Shown here one piece after another: positions 45,404-54,158 of a DNA stretch of 64,000 nucleotides. Numbering within the stretch: the first letter of the stretch is position 1; each line of letters opens with the position of its first letter. Origin of the DNA: Cellulomonas dongxiuzhuiae (GTDB lineage Bacteria > Actinomycetota > Actinomycetes > Actinomycetales > Cellulomonadaceae). The translations under genes and the position numbers were made by a program. The stretch covers positions 1,674,001 through 1,738,000 of the forward strand of contig NZ_CP076023.1 in assembly GCF_018623035.1 (NCBI RefSeq), in the 5' to 3' direction. The notes under the pieces were generated by a model. The model was not told where the DNA came from. It worked only from the letters and a program-made list of their open reading frames with translations, and searched no databases.

Positions 45404-46401
45404 CAGCCCAGTGCTCGCCGTGCCCGCGCGACGGGCTCGACGGCCGGGAGTGGGGTGCGCGCGACGATGTCCGTGACGACGTCCTGCGTCGTGCGGCCGG
45501 ACAGCCGCGACTCGGTGCTCGGCAGCAGCCGGTGGGCGAGCACGGGGACCGCGAGCTCCTGGACGTCGTCGGGGAGCACGTGGTCGCGGCCGGACATCGC
45601 CGCGAGCGACTTGGCGGCGCGCAGCAGCTGGATGGACGCGCGAGGGGACGCGCCGAGGCGCAGTCCGGCGTCCTCGCGCGACGCCGTCACGAGGCCGACG
45701 ATGTACCGCTTGACCGAGGGGGCGGCGTAGAGCCGGCGCGCGATGTCGATGAACCCCTGGACCGCTGCGGCGTCGGTCACCGGGCGCATGCGCGAGAACG
45801 GGTCGGTGTCCTCCTGGAGGTCGAGCATGTCGAGCTCGGACTCCACGCTCGGGTAGCCGACGGTGAGACGGGCCATGAAGCGGTCCCGCTGCGCCTCGGG
45901 CAGGGGGTAGGTGCCCTCCATCTCCACGGGGTTCTGCGTCGCGATGACGAGGAACGGCCGGGGCAGGGGATAGGTGCGGCCGTCGACGGTCGCCTGCGCC
46001 TCCTGCATGCACTCCAGGAGGGCGGACTGCGTCTTGGGTGACGCGCGGTTGATCTCGTCGCCGATGACGACGTGCGCGAAGACCGGCCCGGGGCGGAACT
46101 CGAACTCGTGGGTCTGGGCGCGGAAGATGTTGACGCCCGTCAGGTCGCTCGGCAGCAGGTCCGGAGTGAACTGGATGCGCCCGACCTGGGCGTCGATGCT
46201 GCGGGCGATGGCCTTGGCGAGCGTGGTCTTGCCCACCCCGGGGACGTCCTCGAGGAGCAGGTGCCCCTCGGCGAGCAGAACCGCCAACGACGTCCGGATG
46301 AGCTCCGGTCGCCCCGTGATCACCGACTCGATGCCGGCGCGCAGGCGGGTGGTGGTGTCGACGAGCCTCTCGAGCTCGACGGGCGACGGCAGTGACTGCA
46401 T
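45403..46401 (-). CDS. MoxR family AAA+ ATPase
   Basis: A 332-residue AAA+ chaperone-like ATPase. Walker A EDVPGVGKTTLAKA, Walker B VVIGDEINRASPKTQ, sensor 1 IATQNPVEMEGTYPLPEAQ and the arginine finger region are intact. It likely remodels the VWA-type partner DUF58 at the membrane. The ATG at 46401 starts MQSLPSPVELERL; the longer open frame from 46530 lacks similarity. Its upstream region carries an inverted copy of the mraZ operator repeat. Confidence 0.94.
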   Translation of the reverse strand: MQSLPSPVELERLVDTTTRLRAGIESVITGRPELIRTSLAVLLAEGHLLLEDVPGVGKTTLAKAIARSIDAQVGRIQFTPDLLPSDLTGVNIFRAQTHEFEFRPGPVFAHVVIGDEINRASPKTQSALLECMQEAQATVDGRTYPLPRPFLVIATQNPVEMEGTYPLPEAQRDRFMARLTVGYPSVESELDMLDLQEDTDPFSRMRPVTDAAAVQGFIDIARRLYAAPSVKRYIVGLVTASREDAGLRLGASPRASIQLLRAAKSLAAMSGRDHVLPDDVQELAVPVLAHRLLPSTESRLSGRTTQDVVTDIVARTPLPAVEPVARARRALG

Positions 46402-46581
46402 GGGTGCGACTCCCTTGGCGGACTGGCACGAGAGTACGCACGCCGGGCACCCGACGGCGCGAGGTTCACCCGCGCCGTGCGCGTCTCGGGCGTCGACGCG
46501 ACGGCGCTCGGGGCGTTTCTCGTGCGGCACGCACCCGGACGGGCGCAGCCCCCGTCACCCGTTCCGCGCCCGGGCACGGTC

Positions 46582-46597
46582 CTCCACTTCCCTCCCC
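46582..46597 (-). promoter_or_regulatory. Upstream inverted MraZ-like site
   Basis: The 14 bases 46582-46595 are the exact reverse complement of 46798-46811 within the mraZ operator. On the minus strand they give GTGGAG (46582-46587) and GGGGAG (46592-46597) with 10-bp spacing. Confidence 0.5.
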
Positions 46598-46719
46598 GGC
46601 GACGGCCCGGTGAGCGGCGGCGCGCCCCCGGATGCGCCGTATTGGGAGGGTGCGGCCCGGTTCGTCCCGACGTGCACGCGCGGGCGGCGTTGTCGAGGCG
46701 CGCCGTGACGTGCGGAGCC

Positions 46720-46735
46720 CCCCACTTCGCTCCAC
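46720..46735 (-). promoter_or_regulatory. Second inverted GTGGNG pair
   Basis: On the minus strand GTGGAG (46730-46735) and GTGGGG (46720-46725) are again 10 bp apart, about 60 bp upstream of the main mraZ operator. Confidence 0.45.
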
Positions 46736-46781
46736 GGCGTTGACCTGCGCAGACGCGCATCAGACGGGTGAACTTCGGCCC

Positions 46782-46831
46782 TTGACAAGACGGTGGTGGA
46801 GGGAAGTGGAGTACCGTGGAGGCACGTGGAG
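46782..46831 (+). promoter_or_regulatory. dcw (mraZ) promoter with four MraZ repeats
   Basis: A consensus -35 TTGACA (46782-46787) is followed by four GTGGAG repeats at 46796, 46806, 46816 and 46826, spaced exactly 10 bp. The -10 would fall inside repeat 2, so MraZ bound here would block the promoter. MraZ is known to bind direct repeats spaced one helical turn, of TGGGN type in E. coli. Confidence 0.8.
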
Positions 46832-46931
46832 AGACCAGGAGCGTCTCGCTCACGGGGCGGTCCGCAGTGCCGGGGCCGGCCACGCGAGAGGCCCTCGACC
46901 AGGGGCTGCGGACGACCAGGAGGGGAGTGAG

Positions 46932-47405
46932 GTGTCGTATGACTCGACAGGCGCCTACGGCTCCTTCGCGCCGTTCCTGGGCACCTACACCCCGCGTCTC
47001 GACGACAAGGGCCGCCTCATCCTCCCGGCGAAGTTCCGGCCGCAGCTGGCAGGGGGCCTCGTGATGACGCGCGGTCAGGAGCGCTGCCTGTTCGTGCTGC
47101 CGATGGACGAGTTCCGCCGGATGCACGACCAGCTGCGGACCGCGCCCGTCACGAGCAAGCAGGCGCGCGACTACCTCCGTGTGTTCCTGTCCGGGGCCAG
47201 CGACGAGCTCCCCGACAAGCAGGGCCGCATCTCCATCCCGCCGATGCTGCGCACGTACGCCGGCCTCGACCGGGACGTCGCCGTCATCGGCACCGGTACC
47301 CGCGTGGAGATCTGGGACCTCACCGCGTGGGAGACCTACTTGTCCGAGCAGGAGGCGGGTTACGCCGACACGACCGAGGAGGTCTTCCCGAACGGCCCGT
47401 TCTGA
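46932..47405 (+). CDS. mraZ: Transcriptional regulator MraZ
   Basis: A 157-residue regulator with two SpoVT/AbrB-like halves, each with the DXXXR motif: [14 protein letters not shown] and [15 protein letters not shown]. It controls its own dcw operon. A 14-residue N-terminal extension ([14 protein letters not shown]) precedes the usual start [14 protein letters not shown]. The GTG at 46932 has AGGGGAG upstream; no nearer start is in frame. Confidence 0.95.
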   Translation: MSYDSTGAYGSFAPFLGTYTPRLDDKGRLILPAKFRPQLAGGLVMTRGQERCLFVLPMDEFRRMHDQLRTAPVTSKQARDYLRVFLSGASDELPDKQGRISIPPMLRTYAGLDRDVAVIGTGTRVEIWDLTAWETYLSEQEAGYADTTEEVFPNGPF

Positions 47406-47685
47406 GCCGTTCGGCGGCCCCCTGGCCGCTGCGTCGCCCCCGTTCCCGTCCGACCGACCGCTCCGTCCGCCTTCCCGCGCGCACCGGAGCGGTCCCCTCC
47501 ACCCCGCACCCTCGCTCCGCCCGACGAGACCTCCCCCCGTCCGTTCTGACGCCACTTCCCCGGCGCCAGAGGGTCGGTGGGGGATCTGGCCGGACGGTGG
47601 AGGGACCGTTCGGCCATCTCCGTGTATCACCAGTCCCACCAGCACCATCTGTCACACCGGCACCAGCACGACGAGAGGGGGATCG
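47406..47685 (+). other. mraZ-rsmH gap with further GTGGNG boxes
   Basis: 280 bp without a gene. GTGGGG (47577-47582) and GTGGAG (47597-47602) are 20 bp apart, two turns, and may be weaker MraZ sites. Pyrimidine-rich stretches fill 47410-47570. No clear promoter hexamers. Confidence 0.4.
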
Positions 47686-48684
47686 ATGAACGAGCAGTCC
47701 GACGCCGGCTCGCGGCACGTGCCCGTCCTCCTGCAGCGCTGCATCGACCTCCTCGCGCCCGCACTCGAGGCCCCGGGGTCCGTGCTGGTCGACTGCACGC
47801 TCGGCATGGGCGGCCACTCCGAGGGCATCCTGCGGGCCCTCGAGCACGTCCGCGTGGTCGGGATCGACCGGGACCCCCAGGCGCTCGCGCTCGCGAGCGC
47901 GCGGCTCGCCCCGTTCGGTGACCGCTTCACCGGCGTGCACGCGGTGTACGACGAGATCGGCGACGTCCTGGACGGTCTCGGACTGCCGGCGGTGCAGGGC
48001 GTGCTCATGGACCTCGGCGTCTCGTCCCTCCAGCTGGACGAGGCCGAGCGCGGCTTCGCCTACGCCCACGACGCCCCCCTCGACATGCGGATGGACCCCA
48101 CGACGGGGCCGACCGCGGCCGACGTGCTCAACACCTACGACGAGCGCGACCTCGCGCGCGTGCTGCGGGTGTACGGCGAGGAGCGGTTCGCCCCGCGGAT
48201 CGCGCGCCTCATCGTGCGGCGGCGCGAGAGCGCACCGTTCACGCGCACGTCCGAGCTCGTGGACGTCGTGCGCGCCGGTGTTCCCGCGGCCACCCGCCGG
48301 ACCGGGGGCCACCCGGCCAAGCGCACCTTCCAGGCCCTGCGCATCGAGGTGAACGGTGAGCTCGCCGCGCTCGAGCGTGCGCTCCCCGCCGCGATCGAGG
48401 CGCTCGCGGTGGGTGGTCGCATCGTCGTCGAGTCGTACCAGTCGCTCGAGGACAGGCTCGTCAAGCGTGCCCTCGCCGCCGGTGCGACGTCGAGCGCCCC
48501 GCCCGACCTCCCGGTGGAGCCGGCGACGCACACGCCGTACCTGCGCCTGCTCACCCGCGGCGCGGAGGAGGCCGACGAGGCCGAGCTCGCCCGCAACCCC
48601 CGCTCCCAGTCCGTCCGCCTGCGCGCCGCCGAGCGGCTGCGTCCCACGCCCGACCACCTGCGCACCCAGAGGAGAGCCGCATGA
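47686..48684 (+). CDS. rsmH: 16S rRNA (cytosine1402-N4)-methyltransferase RsmH
   Basis: A 332-residue methyltransferase. [17 protein letters not shown] is the family start; SAM motif [26 protein letters not shown], the substrate motif [19 protein letters not shown] and [15 protein letters not shown] are all present. GAGAGGGGG precedes the ATG. ftsL starts inside the stop codon. Confidence 0.97.
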   Translation: MNEQSDAGSRHVPVLLQRCIDLLAPALEAPGSVLVDCTLGMGGHSEGILRALEHVRVVGIDRDPQALALASARLAPFGDRFTGVHAVYDEIGDVLDGLGLPAVQGVLMDLGVSSLQLDEAERGFAYAHDAPLDMRMDPTTGPTAADVLNTYDERDLARVLRVYGEERFAPRIARLIVRRRESAPFTRTSELVDVVRAGVPAATRRTGGHPAKRTFQALRIEVNGELAALERALPAAIEALAVGGRIVVESYQSLEDRLVKRALAAGATSSAPPDLPVEPATHTPYLRLLTRGAEEADEAELARNPRSQSVRLRAAERLRPTPDHLRTQRRAA

Positions 48685-49100
48685 GCGCCCTGCCCCAGGC
48701 CGCCGCCCGCACCGGTGCCGCGCGTGCGTACCCGCTGCCCGCGCGGCCGGCCGTCGCACCGCCACCGCGTCTGCGTGTCGTCGGTGCACCCGCCCAGGCG
48801 CGCTCCCGCGTGCCGTTCGTCCTGGCGTGCATGGCCGTGCTCGGCGGCGCGCTGCTCGCGGCCCTGCTGCTCAACACGCAGATGGCCTCGCTCGCGTTCG
48901 AGCGCTACGAGCTGTCCAACGAGCTCGGCCGCCTGCGGCAGGACCGCATGGACCTCGTCGCGCAGCACGACGCGCGCTCGTCCCCGACGCAGCTCGCCGC
49001 CGAGGCGCGCAGCCTCGGCATGGTGGAGGCGAACGGCACCGGCTGGCTGCGGCTCGCGGACGGCAGCGTCCAGGGGGCCCCGGCACCTGCGGGCGGATGA
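48681..49100 (+). CDS. ftsL: Cell division protein FtsL-like
   Basis: A 139-residue bitopic protein: an Ala/Pro/Arg-rich cytoplasmic tail (1-44), one membrane helix (about 45-66) and a short periplasmic coiled coil (about 70-110; [20 protein letters not shown]). Position between rsmH and ftsI and the topology identify it as FtsL; sequence conservation in this family is low. Overlaps both neighbours by 4 bp. Confidence 0.88.
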   Translation: MSALPQAAARTGAARAYPLPARPAVAPPPRLRVVGAPAQARSRVPFVLACMAVLGGALLAALLLNTQMASLAFERYELSNELGRLRQDRMDLVAQHDARSSPTQLAAEARSLGMVEANGTGWLRLADGSVQGAPAPAGG

Positions 49101-51145
49101 GCGCCCCGCCGACCGGCGGCACGCCCGCCGCCCGCCGCCCCGCAGCCCGTCAGCCGTCCGCTCGACGGCAGCCGGTGGCCGCACGGACGCCGGTGGCACG
49201 ACGTCGCCCTGCCGACGCGCAGCCGCGCGTCGCGCCGGCCCGTGGGACGGCGCGTGGCACGGTGGGGGGCGTGGAGGAGCGCAGCGGGACGGTGCCGCGC
49301 CGCCGCGCCCCCGCGACGTCGCGCGGTGAGCGGGCGGCGGTCCCGGCACGCCGTGCGCCGTCGGCCGCGGTGCCCCGCGGCCCGTCGCGTCCGCCCGCGC
49401 CCCCGGGCCCCGCGCAGGCGGTCGTCGCGTCGCGCGGCCGGATGATCGGGCTCGTGGTGGTGCTGTCGCTCGTGCTCGTGACGTTCGCCGGGCGTCTCGT
49501 GTACGTCCAGGGGATCGCCGGCCCCGAGGTGGCGCAGGAGGCCCGGGAGAAGCGGATGACGACCGCACAGGTGCTGGGTGCCCGCGGGGAGATCACGGAC
49601 GCGAACGGCGTGGTGCTGGCGACGTCGGTCGAGCGGTACCACGTCACCGTCAACCAGAAGCAGGTGGCGTCCTACCGCGCGCGCGGCTCGTCGGACGGGC
49701 TGGACGGTGCCGCGGGCGTGGCCTCGCGGCTCGCGCCGGTGCTGGGGCTGAACGCCGCCGAGCTCGGAGGCGACCTCGTGGGTGACCGCGGCTACGTCGT
49801 CGTCGCGCGCAACGTGCTCCCCGACGTCGCGCGCGAGGTGCGCGCGCTGCGGCTCGACGGCGTCGGGGTCGAGAAGGTCGCCGACCGCGTTTACCCCAAG
49901 GGCACGGTCGCGGGCAACATCGTCGGGTTCGTGAACTCCGAGGGCGAGGGGCTGCAGGGCCTGGAGTTCGCCCTGCACGCGGACCTCAAGGGCACACCGG
50001 GCCAGGAGAGGTTCGAGCGCGGCAAGGGCGGCCAGCCCATCCCCGGGGGGCTCAGCGAGGCGCACCCGGCGCAGGACGGTCGTTCGGTCCGCCTCACGCT
50101 GGACTCCGACCTGCAGTGGAAGGCCGAGGAGCAGCTGCGCGCGAAGGTGGCCGAGACCGGCGCGGACGGTGGCGCGATCGTCGTGATGCGCCGGACCGGA
50201 GAGGTGCTCGCGCTGGCCGAGTCGGTGGCCTTCGACCCGAACACGCCCGGCGCGCAGGCGACGACCGCGCTGTCCAGGAGCGTCTCGGACGTCTTCGAGC
50301 CCGGCTCGACCGGCAAGGTCGTGACGATCGCGGCCGCGCTGGAGGAGGGGCTCGTCCAGCCGACCGAGCCGTTCGAGGTGGCCGACCGCTGGACGACGCC
50401 GCACGGCGAGACGATCAAGGACTCGCACGACCACGCGGTCCAGAAGCTCACGGCGACCGGTGTCTTCGCGGAGTCGTCCAACGTCGGCACCGTGCTCATC
50501 GGGCAGCGGCTCACGAAGGACCAGCGCTACCAGTACCTGTCGGCGTTCGGCTTCGGCGCCCGCACCGGCATCGAGATGCCGGGCGAGTCGGCCGGCCTGC
50601 TGCGGACTCCGGACGACTGGCACGGCCGTGACGAGTTCGCGGTGCTCTTCGGCCAGGCCGTCTCGGTGAACGCGTTGCAGGCCGCGAGCGTCTTCGCCAC
50701 CATCGCGAACGACGGTGTGCGGGTCCCGCCGCGGCTCATCGCGGGGTGGACGTCACCGGACGGTCGGTACACCGCGCAGCCGCCGCCGGACGGCATCGCG
50801 GTGGTCTCGCCGCAGACCGCGCAGACGGTCCTGTCGATGATGGAGAGCACGGTCGTGGAGGGCACCGGCAAGGAGGGCGCGATCCCGGGCTACCGCGTCG
50901 GGGGCAAGACCGGCACGGCGCAGCGCTTCAACCCCAGCGGGTACACGGCCTCGTTCATCGGGGTGGCTCCGGTGGACGACCCCGAGGTCATCACGGCCGT
51001 CATCCTGCACAACCCGCGCACGTCGATCTACGGCGGCACGGTCGCTGCTCCCGTCTTCGCGACGGTCACGGGATACGCGCTGCAGCAGCTGGGCATCGCG
51101 CCGTCGGGGGCGCCGGCGACGCTGTTCCCGGCGACGTGGGAGTGA
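49097..51145 (+). CDS. ftsI: Division-specific peptidoglycan transpeptidase FtsI (PBP3)
   Basis: A 682-residue class B penicillin-binding protein that cross-links septal peptidoglycan. An unusually long Arg/Ala/Pro-rich cytoplasmic tail (1-114) precedes the membrane helix (about 115-137). After the dimerisation domain, the transpeptidase carries catalytic Ser404 in GSTGK, SSN at 460 and KTGT at 604. The ATG at 49097 overlaps ftsL. The tail, about three times the E. coli length, may bind cytoplasmic division proteins. Confidence 0.94.
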   Translation: MSAPPTGGTPAARRPAARQPSARRQPVAARTPVARRRPADAQPRVAPARGTARGTVGGVEERSGTVPRRRAPATSRGERAAVPARRAPSAAVPRGPSRPPAPPGPAQAVVASRGRMIGLVVVLSLVLVTFAGRLVYVQGIAGPEVAQEAREKRMTTAQVLGARGEITDANGVVLATSVERYHVTVNQKQVASYRARGSSDGLDGAAGVASRLAPVLGLNAAELGGDLVGDRGYVVVARNVLPDVAREVRALRLDGVGVEKVADRVYPKGTVAGNIVGFVNSEGEGLQGLEFALHADLKGTPGQERFERGKGGQPIPGGLSEAHPAQDGRSVRLTLDSDLQWKAEEQLRAKVAETGADGGAIVVMRRTGEVLALAESVAFDPNTPGAQATTALSRSVSDVFEPGSTGKVVTIAAALEEGLVQPTEPFEVADRWTTPHGETIKDSHDHAVQKLTATGVFAESSNVGTVLIGQRLTKDQRYQYLSAFGFGARTGIEMPGESAGLLRTPDDWHGRDEFAVLFGQAVSVNALQAASVFATIANDGVRVPPRLIAGWTSPDGRYTAQPPPDGIAVVSPQTAQTVLSMMESTVVEGTGKEGAIPGYRVGGKTGTAQRFNPSGYTASFIGVAPVDDPEVITAVILHNPRTSIYGGTVAAPVFATVTGYALQQLGIAPSGAPATLFPATWE

Positions 51146-51155
51146 GCGGGCGGGG

Positions 51156-51161
51156 TAGATT
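51156..51161 (+). promoter_or_regulatory. -10 element, possible leaderless murE promoter
   Basis: TAGATT ends 7 bp before the murE ATG at 51169, in the only open gap (23 bp) between ftsI and ftsW. It suggests an internal promoter. Confidence 0.5.
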
Positions 51162-51168
51162 CATCCCC

Positions 51169-52731
51169 ATGACGTCCCCCCTGGGCCGGCTCCGTCCCGA
51201 GCGCCCACCGGTCCGCAGGGTCGACGACCTCGCCGCCGCTCTCGACCTGCGTACCGCTGGTCCCGCCACCACCGACCGGACCTTCACCGGCGTGACGATG
51301 TCCAGCAGCGAGGTCGAGCCCGGTGACCTGTTCGTGGCGGTGCCCGGGCTCAAGGTGCACGGTGCGCGGTTCGCCGCGGACGCGGTCGCGCGGGGTGCGG
51401 TGGCCGTGCTCACCGACGCCGACGGGGTCGCGTCCGTCCCCCGGGACGTGCCGGTGCTCGTCGCGGACGACCCGCGCGCGCTGGCAGGACCGGTGGCCGC
51501 CTGGGCGCTCGGTGACCCGGCGTCGCGGCTCGTGACCATCGGGGTGACCGGGACCAACGGCAAGACCACGACGACGTACTTCGTCGACGCGGCGATGCGC
51601 GCGCACCACGCCCGCACCGCCGTGCTCGGGACGGTCGAGCTGCGCATCGGCGAGGACGCCGTCGAGAGCCCGCGCACGACCGTCGAGGCACCCGTGCTGC
51701 AGGCGCTGCTGGCCGTCGCCCACGAGCGCGGCGCCGGCGCCCTGACGACCGAGGTGTCCTCGCACGCCCTCGCGCTGGGACGCGTGCGCGGCCTGCGCTT
51801 CGACGTCGTCGGCTTCACGAACCTGCAGCGCGACCACCTCGACTTCCACGGCGACATGGAGGGCTACTTCCGCGACAAGTCCCGCCTGTTCGCGGCGGAC
51901 CAGGCACGTCGCGGCGTCGTCGTCGTCGACGACGTGTGGGGGCGCCGGCTCGCCGCCGAGTCACCGATCCCGGTCGAGACCGTCAGCACGCACGTCGGTG
52001 CACCCGACGGCGACGACGCGGACTGGGCGGTCGTCGAGGCCGACATCGGGCTCGACGGCGTGGGCTCACGGTTCGTCCTGCGCGGTCCCGACGGTGCGCG
52101 GCACGAGGCGCACAGCCCGCTGCCCGGTCTGGTGAACGTCTCCAACGCCGCGCTCGCGATCGTGCTCGCGCACGCCGCGGGCGTCCCGCTGCCCACCGCG
52201 GTCGACGCGGTCGCGGGGGCGCACGCCATTCCCGGGCGCATGGAGCGCGTCGTCGAGCGCGGGGACGGCTGGCCCCTGTGCCTCGTCGACTACGCGCACA
52301 CGCCCGACGCGCTGGTGCTGGCCCTCGAGGCCGTTCGTCCCATCACGCCCGGGCGGCTCGTCCTGGTGTACGGCTCGGACGGTGACCGCGACCGCGGCAA
52401 GCGCCCGATCATGGGCCAGATCGGCGCGCGCCTGGCCGACGTGCTCGTCGTCACCGACGAGAACCCCCGCTCGGAGGACCCCGCGTCCATCCGGGCCGCC
52501 ATCCTCGCGGGCGTGCGCGACGTGCGCCCCGACCTGGCCGACGTGCACGAGGCGTCCAGCCGTGCGCAGGCCATCCGCGACGCCCTTCGTCTGGCAGGTC
52601 CGGACGACACCGTGATCGTCACGGGCAAGGGCCACGAACCGACCCAGGAGATCGCCGGGGTGTTCCACCGCTACAACGACCGAGACGTCTTCCTCGCCGC
52701 CCACGCCGAGGGCCGGGAGCAGCACGCGTGA
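51169..52731 (+). CDS. murE: UDP-MurNAc-tripeptide synthetase MurE
   Basis: A 520-residue ligase adding the third, diamino acid residue to UDP-MurNAc-L-Ala-D-Glu. ATP motif GTNGKTTT lies at 128-135; the acceptor motifs TTEVSSHALALGRV and NLQRDHLDFHG and the lysine-carbamate region follow. The amino-acid selectivity motif reads ENPR (431-434) in place of DNPR, the meso-DAP type. The added residue cannot be settled from this alone. It overlaps murF (GTGA). Confidence 0.93.
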   Translation: MTSPLGRLRPERPPVRRVDDLAAALDLRTAGPATTDRTFTGVTMSSSEVEPGDLFVAVPGLKVHGARFAADAVARGAVAVLTDADGVASVPRDVPVLVADDPRALAGPVAAWALGDPASRLVTIGVTGTNGKTTTTYFVDAAMRAHHARTAVLGTVELRIGEDAVESPRTTVEAPVLQALLAVAHERGAGALTTEVSSHALALGRVRGLRFDVVGFTNLQRDHLDFHGDMEGYFRDKSRLFAADQARRGVVVVDDVWGRRLAAESPIPVETVSTHVGAPDGDDADWAVVEADIGLDGVGSRFVLRGPDGARHEAHSPLPGLVNVSNAALAIVLAHAAGVPLPTAVDAVAGAHAIPGRMERVVERGDGWPLCLVDYAHTPDALVLALEAVRPITPGRLVLVYGSDGDRDRGKRPIMGQIGARLADVLVVTDENPRSEDPASIRAAILAGVRDVRPDLADVHEASSRAQAIRDALRLAGPDDTVIVTGKGHEPTQEIAGVFHRYNDRDVFLAAHAEGREQHA

Positions 52732-54158
52732 TCGCCCTCACCGCGGCCGAGATCGCGGCCGCCACGCACGGCACGCGCAGCGGGATCGCTCCCGAGCACG
52801 TCGTGACCGGTCCCGTCGTCACCGACTCCCGCGAGGTGCTGCCGGGCGGGCTGTTCGTCGCCCTGCCCGGTGAGCACGTCGACGGGCACGACTTCGCCGC
52901 GGGCGCGGTCGCCGCCGGTGCCGCTCTCGTGCTCGCCGCGCGCGAGCTGCCCGGTCTGCCCTGCGTGGTCGTGCCCGACGTCGAACGGGCGCTGGGCGAC
53001 CTCGCCCGCGAGGTGCTGGTGCGCCTGCGCGAGGCGGCCGCGGTGCCCGGGGGGAGCGGCCTGCAGGTTGTCGGCATCACCGGCTCCGTCGGCAAGACGA
53101 CCACCAAGGACGTGCTCGCGCAGATCTGCGGCACGGCCGGGCCGACGGTCGCCCCCGTGCGGTCCTTCAACAACGAGATCGGTCTGCCGCTGACGGTGCT
53201 GCGTGCCGACGAGCAGACGCGCTTCCTCGTGCTCGAGATGGGCGCCAGCGGGCCGGGGCACCTGACCTACCTCACCGACATCGCACCGCCGGACGTGGCG
53301 GTCGTCCTCGTCGTCGGCCAGGCGCACCTGGGCGGCTTCGGCGGCGGCGTGGACGGGGTCGCCCGCGCGAAGGCGGAGATCGTCGCGGGCCTGGTGCCCG
53401 GCGGCACGGCCGTGCTCAACGGCGACGACCCCCGGGTGCGCGCGATGTCCGCCGTCGCCCCCGGGCGGGTGGTGCTGTTCGGCGCCGCGCCCGACGCCGA
53501 GGTGCGCGTCGAGGACGTGCGGCTCGACGCCGTCGGCCGCGCGTCGTTCCGGCTCGTGCACGTCGTGGGCCGCGAGCGCCACGAGCGCGACGTCGAGCTG
53601 CGGCTCGTGGGGGAGCACCACGTGCACAACGCCCTCGCGGCGGCGGCGGCGGCCCTGAGCGTGGGCCTGGACCTCGACGAGGTCGCCACGGGGCTGTCCG
53701 CCGCCGACGCGCTGTCGCCGCACCGCATGCACGTCGTGGACCGCGCTGACGGCGTGACGGTCGTCGACGACTCCTACAACGCCAACCCGGACTCGATGCG
53801 TGCGGCCCTCAAGGCGCTCGCGGTCATCGCCGGACGCGAGCGTCGCTCCGTCGCCGTCCTGGGCGAGATGCTCGAGCTGGGCGACGAGCACCGCACGGCG
53901 CACGACGCGATCGGTCGGCTCGTCGTGCGTCTGAACATCGGGCTCACGGTCGTCGTCGGCGAGGGGGCTCGGGCCATCCGCGACGGTGCGAACCACGAGG
54001 GGTCGTGGGGCGACGAGGTCGTGCTCGTCGACGACGTGCAGAGCGCGGCCGCGTTCCTCGCGGACGAGCTGCGTCCGGGTGACGTCGTCCTCGTCAAGTC
54101 GTCGTACGGCGCGGGGCTGTGGCAGCTGGGCGACCGGCTCGTGGCGGGTGACGCATGA
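52728..54158 (+). CDS. murF: UDP-MurNAc-pentapeptide synthetase MurF
   Basis: A 476-residue ligase that adds D-Ala-D-Ala to the UDP-MurNAc-tripeptide. ATP motif [13 protein letters not shown] (about 120), [23 protein letters not shown] and [17 protein letters not shown] are visible. No ddl gene lies in this cluster, so the dipeptide ligase is elsewhere. It overlaps murE and mraY by 4 bp each. Confidence 0.96.
   Translation: MIALTAAEIAAATHGTRSGIAPEHVVTGPVVTDSREVLPGGLFVALPGEHVDGHDFAAGAVAAGAALVLAARELPGLPCVVVPDVERALGDLAREVLVRLREAAAVPGGSGLQVVGITGSVGKTTTKDVLAQICGTAGPTVAPVRSFNNEIGLPLTVLRADEQTRFLVLEMGASGPGHLTYLTDIAPPDVAVVLVVGQAHLGGFGGGVDGVARAKAEIVAGLVPGGTAVLNGDDPRVRAMSAVAPGRVVLFGAAPDAEVRVEDVRLDAVGRASFRLVHVVGRERHERDVELRLVGEHHVHNALAAAAAALSVGLDLDEVATGLSAADALSPHRMHVVDRADGVTVVDDSYNANPDSMRAALKALAVIAGRERRSVAVLGEMLELGDEHRTAHDAIGRLVVRLNIGLTVVVGEGARAIRDGANHEGSWGDEVVLVDDVQSAAAFLADELRPGDVVLVKSSYGAGLWQLGDRLVAGDA

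Larger units (their letters stand above)
46402..46931. other. moxR-mraZ divergent intergenic region
   Basis: These 530 bp hold no gene that I can support; open frames here lack ribosome sites and similarity. The right part holds the dcw promoter and MraZ repeats; the left and middle hold two inverted repeat clusters facing moxR. Confidence 0.75.

Noticed and set aside
46477..46743. Open frames in the moxR-mraZ gap
   Set aside because: No ribosome sites, no similarity, frames overlap in several phases, and the region carries regulatory repeats.
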